Assembly: GCA_003024985.2 (NCBI GenBank)
Contig: PXIH01S0000607.1
Source: Euperipatoides rowelli
Taxonomy: Eukaryota > Onychophora > Udeonychophora > Euonychophora > Peripatopsidae
Length of the DNA: 12,594 nt
Strand: one strand, 5' to 3'
Part shown: positions 7,385 through 12,594 of the stretch, piece after piece
Position numbering within the stretch: position 1 is the stretch's first letter
How the letters are laid out: every line of letters begins with the position of its first letter
Program-made: the position numbers and the translations under genes
Notes under the pieces: model-generated
Seen by the model: only the letters and a program-made list of their open reading frames with translations
Database searches by the model: none
Told to the model about the DNA's origin: nothing

Positions 7385-8402
7385 TATAAATATATTGATC
7401 ATTTTGATCGGAATCTTGAACATCAATTATCCCTTCAAAATCAATTCTATTCAGAATTGACTGATGCACACATTTCAAGTGATGATTATGAACATGCACT
7501 TAAAGTTTGTGGTGTTTTAAGTGGATATTTTGAGCAGTTTAAACATTCCTAGCTAACCATTATAAGTTAGATGCTACCCACTTCTTTACTTCTCCAAATC
7601 TCTCTTGAGTAGTATGTTAAAGTATAGCAAGTCTAATTGTAACTTTTGCATGTTTATAGAATGATAGGTACATGGCTGCATATCCCAAGAGTCTCACTAA
7701 TACACCAAAGCTAATAAACCCTACATGGAAACATGATTTTACCAGGAGACATCATACTTGATGTATTATGATTGTAACATCTTATATGGTTGGTAGATGT
7801 GTCAACCTCTCCCATGAAAAATATAGATTTAGATTATCCTGATCATCTACATGATGTCCGAAATGTGATCACTTTAGCTTCCCATAGTTAGATGCAGTAG
7901 TTATTGAAAAATGAATATCTTCATATTTAGCTGAGACATATAAGCAATCCAAAATTAAGAAGTTGTTCACTATGTTGAACCCCAAAAGGTGTTTTGAACT
8001 CATTATAGAACTCTTCAACTTATCTGAAACAAGGCCTAGTGATTAAAAAAAACACAAAGTCATTAAATTTATGCAAAAGCCATGATATCTATCTCAACAC
8101 TAAGTTAAGACAGAAAGCATCCAATGATTTGGGTTGTCACCTATATAAGCTTATGAATATTCTGTATTTGGTAAGACCATGGGGAATGTGATAAATCATC
8201 AAAACATAGACTTATGTTGAACATGGGAAATGATCCACACATAAGTAGTGATGGCTGATTTCAAATTAGACACCATTTTCACTGAGGATTTGGCAGCTGA
8301 ACATCTCTATAGAGAGAAAGAATCATTTTTGATAAACCCATCTATGTTGTAATGACAATTTTAGATTATAGTAAATTTAATATCTATGATTTTAATTACA
8401 TG
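7385..8402 (+). pseudogene. Polinton/Maverick-type DNA polymerase B relic: palm region
   Basis: Consecutive fragments in changing frames keep the order of the polymerase domain. They are QFYSELTDAHISSDDYEHAL (7442-7501); HYKLDATHFFTSPNLS (7558-7605, then TGA); YLMYYDCNILYGW (7755-7793), the motif A region with Asp and the L-Y-G; NIDLDYPDHLHDV (7820-7858); SYLAETYKQSKIKKLF and a further ~20 codons (7921-8043); ASNDLGCHLYKLMN (about 8117-8158); SVFGKTMGNVINHQNIDL (8161-8214), the N-x-x-F-G-K-T-M-E motif B region; DFKLDTIFTEDLAAEHL (8254-8304); and FDKPIYVVMTILDYSK (8328-8375). Homology stops at about 8402, before the D-T-D motif C, so the catalytic core is truncated. The gene spans roughly 2 kb from 6424 and carries at least eight frame changes and many stops. 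Confidence 0.82.
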
Positions 8403-8421
8403 ACGGTAGTGATATTTCAAA

Positions 8422-8532
8422 TTTTAGGTATTTGTTTTTAGTATTCTAGATATTTTTTTTAGTAATATGCAATACATATTTCTTTATATTCTAGGTATTT
8501 TGTTTTAATATTCAAGATATGTTATTTAGCAG
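8422..8532. repeat. Degenerate ~22 bp tandem repeat
   Basis: The unit resembles TTCTAGGTATTTTGTTTTAGTA. Clear copies start at 8422, 8444, 8489 and 8511, with spacings of 22, 45 (about two units) and 22 bases. The unit between 8465 and 8488 is strongly diverged. The array starts 20 bp after the last recognisable polymerase codon, so it may mark the breakpoint that removed the polymerase C-terminus. Confidence 0.7.
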
Positions 8533-9700
8533 CCTATAAATGTTTGTTTCACTAGCTTTGATTTAAGTTGGGATAGGCTAAAAGTTTTAAATGATGAATA
8601 TTTATTTTTTTATAATTGCAATGGAGGGCATGCAGAGTCCACCAAGTTTGAATTAATATTCTGCTTACCTTAACACGTAAAGAGAGAGGTATATTTTTAT
8701 CTTTTATGTTGAATTTTATGAATAGTTGTTGTAATGAATGAAATGAATGAGTTATCCATAATAAAGTTTGTTCCTTTGGGAATTTATTGCTTTCCTTGGG
8801 CAGGGAAATCACAAGTGGGAGGGGGGAACTTTCCCCCTCCAACTTTGGATGAAAGTTGAGAAATTTTGTATTGGCAGTTGGAAAAATCCCAGTTGAAGGA
8901 GGAAAAACTGTTCCATAGTTGGGAATTTGGGGAGCCAGAGTTGGGAAATTTCTCATTTCTCCCCTTCCAATAAAATTATCTTGCTAGGTCCTTGCCTGGG
9001 GTCTAATAAAAAGGTAAGAACTGTGTTTTTATTGAATGTGATTCCAATTTGGGGATTTTATCATAAATGAAATTTATGTATTTTTTATGAAAGTGATTAT
9101 AATACCAAGAAAATAGGTTCAAAGTGAACTGTTTAGGTTGATATCAATCCGTGCATATTACTTTAAATAATACCCTATTATTTGTACCTATTTAATGGCC
9201 TAATGTTTGAGAATTATTGGAGACATTTGAGTACTTGTAAAATCATTACTGACATTGAGTAAATCATTTTGAAAATTAAAAAAAAAAAATAAGGAAAACT
9301 TTTAATAAACTTTCAATAGAAATTTAGAGCTGATTAACAATATTGTTTTTCCTAACTTCTAATGGCTTACTTTCTTGAAAATTAATTTTTATAATCTTTT
9401 GTTGTTGTTATTGGTTCTGTTATTAGTTTACATCTTTACAATAGATTAATAATAATTTTAAACTAAATTATAAAGATGCTGAAATAAAAAGATTCAGGTT
9501 GAATTTGAAATTTGAGGATAATTAAGTTCCTAAATAAAGTTCATAAAAAAGTTTTTTTTTTTACTTCCATGTCCTTGTACTTTTTCCTCTCTCTTTAATT
9601 AAACTGTTAGTTTTTAACAACAAAGAATGAAAATTTAATTATTATTTTACTAGAAAAAACAAAATACTTCAGTGCAATAATAATAAGATAATAAAAGTAC
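8533..9700. other. Non-coding stretch with a degenerate Pro-rich-translating repeat
   Basis: No gene recognised. At about 8820-8965 the minus strand carries irregularly spaced copies of a (T)TTCCCAACT-like word, including AAATTTCCCAACTCTGG, AAATTCCCAACTATGG and TTTTTCCAACTGCC. This is a degraded repeat with spacing of roughly 20-30 bases. It gives an open minus-strand frame of 134 codons (8552-8956) whose Pro/Phe/Asn-rich start mirrors the repeat, and I do not accept that frame as a gene. The rest (8966-9700) is AT-rich with A and T runs and no signal I can support. Confidence 0.5.
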
Positions 9701-9739
9701 CTGAAATTCGGCTTCACTGTTGCTCTCTTTTCACTCTCT
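9701..9739 (-). CDS. Candidate 39-nt micro-exon upstream of the Sushi exon
   Basis: On the minus strand a U-rich acceptor (AATAATTTATTTCAG, AG at 9741-9740) is followed by 39 nt and a CAG|GTAC donor (GT at 9700-9699). Of the three frames only one is open: phase 2 in and phase 2 out, encoding ESEKRATVKPNF plus split codons at both ends. The Sushi exon at 622-396 also requires phase 2 input, so the two would join in frame. Because 39 is a multiple of three, the exon could be skipped without harming the frame. Its peptide resembles the segment just before the Sushi core in the downstream exon (both contain S-E, then Ala, then KPNF), hinting at an old duplication. The donor (GTACTT) is a weak match to consensus, and 39-nt intervals between AG and GT occur by chance, so this is a hypothesis. 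Confidence 0.35.
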
Positions 9740-9741
9740 CT

Positions 9742-10473
9742 GAAATAAATTATTTACAGGTATAAGTAGATTTTAAGTTAAAATGTATTCTCAAGCATAA
9801 AGAAATAAATACGTTAGCAGTCAACTATCTCAGGATAATATAGCTTTTTTATATAATATTATTCATCCTCTATTATTATGTCATTCTTTCTCGAATTCTT
9901 AGGGGCTTCATATTTCCCTCACTATTTCCCTCAATGTATTTTATTTTATAGATAGGTTAGATACACTAATATATTGGATAGATTAGATTAATACTCAAGT
10001 GTCAACTTTTTCTTTTGTTCAACATTTAAACTCATGCAGTGCAAGACAAAGTAAAACTATCATCTACCTGTCTGTGTGCACCTTTGAAGATTGTCATTTT
10101 TGCTAAATTTTTCAACCCTCACCTGTACAGTAAATCATTCTCCTGCCTTTTAGGACTTCAAAAATTTGAATAACTTAAAATTAATCAGTTTTATTTATTT
10201 TAGAATGGTTGACTAAATTCTGATATCTGTAACATCCTCAGATTTATTCACTCATATTTTTTGGGGGTGGGAAGACTTCATTGTTACTAAGAATTATATT
10301 ACAATTAAACATATTTAATTTCATGCATTTTAGGGTGAATTTCCATGGTTTTGTTTGTATAAAACTAATGGATGTGAAATATTACTATTAGTTACAGTAT
10401 TTATTACTTACATTTTCATTTTACACTTGCGTAATCATATAAAAAAAATTATAATGTAAATTTTTCTCTGTTT
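9742..10473. other. AT-rich non-coding stretch
   Basis: No gene recognised on either strand. On the minus strand a few CAG|GT pairs (near 10069 and 10128) could be splice donors, but none is paired with a convincing acceptor and open frame. T-rich and A-rich runs dominate. This would be intron if the minus-strand host gene extends through here. Confidence 0.5.
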
Positions 10474-10818
10474 ACATATTAAGCTTGGCACCTATTATCA
10501 TCGGGTGGAAGCATAGAGTATTTCACACTTTCTTTGAGTTATGGTTTAGGGTAAATGTTAAGGTTAGAACTATAATTACATATTAAGCTTGTATTTATTG
10601 ATTATCATCGGTTTGGGGCATAGTGTATTTCACACTTTGTTGGAGTTAGGGTTCAGGGTAAAGGTAATGGTTAGAACTGTAATTACATATTTAGCTTGGC
10701 ACCTATTGATTACCATTGGGTTGGAGCATAGTGTATTTCACACATTGTTGGAGTTAGGGATCAGGGTAAAAGTAATAGTTAGAACTGTAATTACATATTT
10801 AGCTTGGCACCTATTGAT
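10474..10818. repeat. 104-108 bp tandem repeat, three full copies plus a partial one
   Basis: Copies begin at the word ACATATTAAGCTTG or ACATATTTAGCTTG at 10474, 10578, 10685 and 10793, giving periods of 104, 107 and 108. Each contains a CACCTATTGATTA-type segment, GCATAGTGTATTTCACAC, a GAGTTAGGGTTCAGGGTAAAGG-like stretch and GTTAGAACTGTAATT. The fourth copy stops after about 25 bases, exactly where the transposase homology begins. The last two copies are the most alike, suggesting recent local expansion. The repeat makes an open plus-strand frame (10589-10990) whose protein is just two repeats of the same nonsense peptide, so it is not a gene. The TTAGGG-like words are loosely telomere-like but not in tandem. 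Confidence 0.93.
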
Positions 10819-11758
10819 TATAATTTCAATGTTGAAAAAAAAAAGGCTGGAAAAGACTGGCTTCACGGTTTTATGGGGCGACATCCAGATTTATTTATTC
10901 GTTGTCCCAAAAGTACACGTTTACAAAGAGCTGTTGGATTTAATCGTCCCCAGGTTTCTAAGTTCTTTAGTGTTTATAAAAATATTCTAAAAAGTGACAC
11001 ATTTACCTCAGTAAGAATTTGGAATATGGATGAGACGGGAATTACAAATGTCCAGAAGCCATCAAAAATTATTGCTACAAAAGGCTCCTGTCAGGTAGAA
11101 AAAATTACCAGTGCTGAAAGAGGAAGAACTGTGAGTATATTGTGTACAATGAATGCCGCTGGTACCTTTATTCCACCTCTGTTCATCTTTCCATGACAAA
11201 GAATGGTACCAGCTTTAATGAATGGTTCTCCAGCAGGAGGAATTGGTTTTGCAACTTCAAATGGATGAACTGATGGGAACATTTTTATTCATTGGCTCAA
11301 TCACTTTGTAGGGATTGCTTAATGTTCAAAAGAAGAACCTCACATATTAATACTTGATGGACACTATAGTCAAATGACCTTAGAAGCTGTAATCTTTGCC
11401 CGAGACAATGGTATTATAATGATTACACTCCCCCCACATTGTACTCTTAAGATACAGCCCTTAGACCTACATTCTTTAAGTCCTTAAAATCAGGATATAA
11501 TATAGCTGCAGATAACTGGATGGTAACAAATCATGGTTGAGTATATCATTCTATGATATGGCAGCTATTTTTGCAACTGCCTATAATAAATCAGCCAATT
11601 TAGAAAAGGCAGTCAATGGTTTTAGAANTTGTGGACTTTGNCCTTTTAATGATAACATATNTTCTGATGATGAATTTGCACCTGCTGAAGTCACAAATGA
11701 GCCTGAACCAGTCCAAATAGCTGATGCTAGAAAAGATGGCAATGATATTATAGCTGTT

Positions 11759-12064
11759 GAAAATCTTGTACAATCTATTAATTTAAATATCACTGCAATG
11801 TCCAACCCAACAGAATTTACACCATTGCCTATTATAATCGATGCTCCATCCACAGCAGTTAATGATCTTGTGCAATGTTTAAACATAACTAGTGTACAAT
11901 CCAATTCAACTCAATTTAAACCAATGACTACTATAGTTGAAGTTCTATCCACATCAGTCATTGACAACAAGCAATCAAATAGATCAAATATTTCAGTCCT
12001 TTCTAGTTGTACTGGCTTTTCTCCATTACCTAGTATAATTGATGCCCCATCCACATCTGCAATA
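11759..12064 (+). repeat. Three ~33-34-residue internal repeats in the transposase tail
   Basis: Within the open C-terminal frame a unit with the pattern N-[IL]-[TS] ... [TS]-x-F-x-P-[LM]-[PT]-x-I-[IV]-[DE]-x-x-S-T-[AS] is repeated three times. Anchor codons (Thr before E/Q/G-F) lie at 11810, 11909 and 12011, spacings of 99 and 102 nt. Examples are EFTPLPIIIDAPSTA, QFKPMTTIVEVLSTS and GFSPLPSIIDAPSTS. The second copy is the most diverged. Both spacings are multiples of three, so the repeats arose and diverged while the reading frame mattered. The region is probably a disordered linker between the DDE domain and the zinc finger. Confidence 0.8.
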
Positions 12065-12325
12065 TCTCCAATAACCATACAAAAAATCCTTCTACATGAG
12101 CTGTCACCACTCCCAAAAATTAACAATCCACATACCAGGAAACGAAAATCTCAATCAGCCACAGTCCTTACAGCATCACCATTTAAAGAGTCTAGAAAAA
12201 TAATCTAAAAAACAAGAAGAAGCAACTAGAAAAAAGCAGACAAGCAAAACTCAACAAAGGGCAAAAGGAAACAATATAAGCAAAAAATTAGAAAAAGAAA
12301 AGATGATTCTAAGAGCTCAGATGAG

Positions 12326-12479
12326 GAGTGGCCTTGTCTTGTATGTGGAGAACCTTTTGCTAATAGCAGGCCAAATGAACATTGGGTGCAATGTATTATG
12401 TAAACTTTGGGCACATGAGGAATGCACCCTTGGTCTAACACACTATGTGTGTCACAATTGTGACTCTGATACACACTAA
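12326..12479 (+). pseudogene. PHD-like zinc finger at the transposase C-terminus, frameshifted
   Basis: The segment reads EWPCLVCGEPFANSRPNEHW then VQCIM in one frame. It resumes two bases out of register as CKLWAHEECTLGLTHYVCHN and CDSDTH before TAA at 12477-12479. Together the fragments supply the C-x2-C, C-x2-C, H-x2-C, C-x2-C spacing of a PHD/RING-like Cys4-His-Cys3 finger, a domain commonly found at the C-terminus of Tigger-type transposases and proteins derived from them. The frameshift falls within 12394-12405, between the second and third metal-ligand pairs. The finger is linked to the tail by a Lys/Gln/Arg-rich segment (12215-12325) that lies in the same frame as its first half. Confidence 0.85.
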
Positions 12480-12594
12480 TTTTACTTTATGAAAGATTTT
12501 GATTGTAAATGTAAATGTTTTATAAAAATCCTACCCATGGGCCTTTCGCCCCATATATGGGGCAAAAGGCCTTATTTGTAAAATTTGCATATTT
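12480..12594 (+). repeat. 3' flank of the transposase with a 32-bp palindrome
   Basis: After the stop codon comes ~60 bp of AT-rich sequence, then GGCCTTTCGCCCC at 12540-12552, a central ATATAT, and GGGGCAAAAGGCC to 12571. The 13-bp arms pair with one mismatch. A G/C-rich palindrome is unusual in this AT-rich window, and its position just beyond the transposase gene suggests a subterminal or terminal structure of the transposon. The outer end of the element is not seen before the window ends. Confidence 0.75.

Larger units (their letters stand above)
10819..12479 (+). pseudogene. Decayed Tigger/pogo-superfamily DDE transposase
   Basis: This is a cut-and-paste transposase of the pogo/Tigger/jerky group. 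Homology starts abruptly at YNFNVEKKKAGKDWLHGF, followed by RHPDLFIRCP and AVGFNRPQVSKFF. The N-terminal HTH and CENP-B-type DNA-binding domains are absent and the tandem repeat lies in their place. The DDE domain has IWNMDETGIT (first Asp, codon 11029-11031), TSAERGRTVSILC, LILDGHYSQ (second Asp, 11356-11358) and LPPHCTLKIQPLDL (third Asp, 11464-11466; 35 residues between the last two). In-frame stops lie at 11194 (TGA), 11266 (TGA, where Trp is expected) and 11320 (TAA). Frame changes follow near 11473 and 11530. The C-terminal part, open at 11537-12208, has GFRxCGLxPFND and DDEFAPAE, then a Ser/Thr-rich tail, an RKRKSQS basic patch and a PHD-like zinc finger. Catalytic residues survive, but the protein cannot be made. 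Confidence 0.9.

Noticed and set aside
8552-8956. 134-codon minus-strand open frame starting MRNFPTLAPQ
   Set aside because: Its first half follows the degenerate TTTCCCAACT repeat, its second half has no recognisable family, and no splice sites or regulatory context support it.
10060-10135. Minus-strand CAG|GTGAGG and CAG|GTAGAT donor-like sites suggesting further small exons
   Set aside because: The donor sequences are good, but upstream acceptors are poor and would give 20-35 nt exons with no conserved peptide. I could not choose a frame.
10474-10800. Possible interstitial telomere repeat from TTAGGG-like words
   Set aside because: The words appear once or twice per 107-bp unit and are not in tandem, so telomeric origin is not supported.
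10589-10990. 133-codon plus-strand open frame with two copies of a HSVFHTLLELG peptide
   Set aside because: It is the translation of the 104-108 bp tandem repeat running out of frame into the transposase; the true transposase homology is in the other frame from 10819.
11581-12126. Two minus-strand open frames (107 and 71 codons) opposite the transposase tail
   Set aside because: They mirror the plus-strand coding and repeat structure (for example DGASII is the complement of the DAPST repeat) and have no independent support.
1-12594. tRNA, rRNA, CRISPR or bacterial-type operon features
   Set aside because: None were found. The short-repeat arrays lack unique spacers and have the composition and context of eukaryotic minisatellites.

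Overview
This is eukaryotic, AT-rich, mostly non-coding DNA from an invertebrate animal genome. An arthropod is my best guess, but the window does not settle it. The evidence is a short host exon with clear splice signals (a Sushi/CCP module, minus strand) inside long non-coding sequence. It is accompanied by simple-sequence and minisatellite arrays, and by decayed remains of several transposable element classes common in invertebrates. There are no bacterial-style operons, ribosome binding sites or RNA genes that I can recognise. Four bases are N (3350, 11627, 11641, 11661), so this is a draft assembly.

Layout. 1-306: tandem array of ~18-19 bp units that are each self-complementary. 396-622 (minus): the Sushi exon of a host gene. 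897-1319: degenerate tetranucleotide array (GTCA/GTTG/GTCG/GTCT type) running straight into 1320-4725, a 5'-truncated Ty3/gypsy LTR retrotransposon. Its gag, protease, reverse transcriptase, RNase H, integrase ends, polypurine tract and probable 3' LTR can all be followed on the plus strand, but it is riddled with stops, frameshifts and one large integrase deletion. 4726-6108: no recognised gene. 6109-6259: a ~150 bp TTAA-flanked miniature element of piggyBac type. 6424-8402: the main discovery, a badly broken protein-primed family B DNA polymerase of Polinton/Maverick type, scattered over all three plus-strand frames. 8422-8532 and ~8820-8965: two small degenerate tandem repeats. 8966-10473: AT-rich, with one candidate 39-nt micro-exon on the minus strand at 9701-9739. 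10474-10818: three and a bit copies of a 104-108 bp tandem repeat. 10819-12479: decayed Tigger/pogo-superfamily DDE transposase with a C-terminal PHD-like zinc finger. 12540-12571: a near-perfect palindrome.

How the parts relate. The only plausible host coding sequence is on the minus strand. If the micro-exon at 9701-9739 is real, it joins the Sushi exon in a compatible phase, and almost the whole window is a ~9 kb intron. All three large element relics lie in the opposite (plus) orientation to that gene. None of the mobile elements can be autonomous now: the retrotransposon has lost a reverse-transcriptase catalytic Asp and most of its integrase, and the polymerase and transposase are multiply frameshifted. 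I found no convincing undescribed functional system. The most valuable items are the hidden polymerase relic, the micro-exon, the piggyBac-like miniature element, and the unusual repeat structures.
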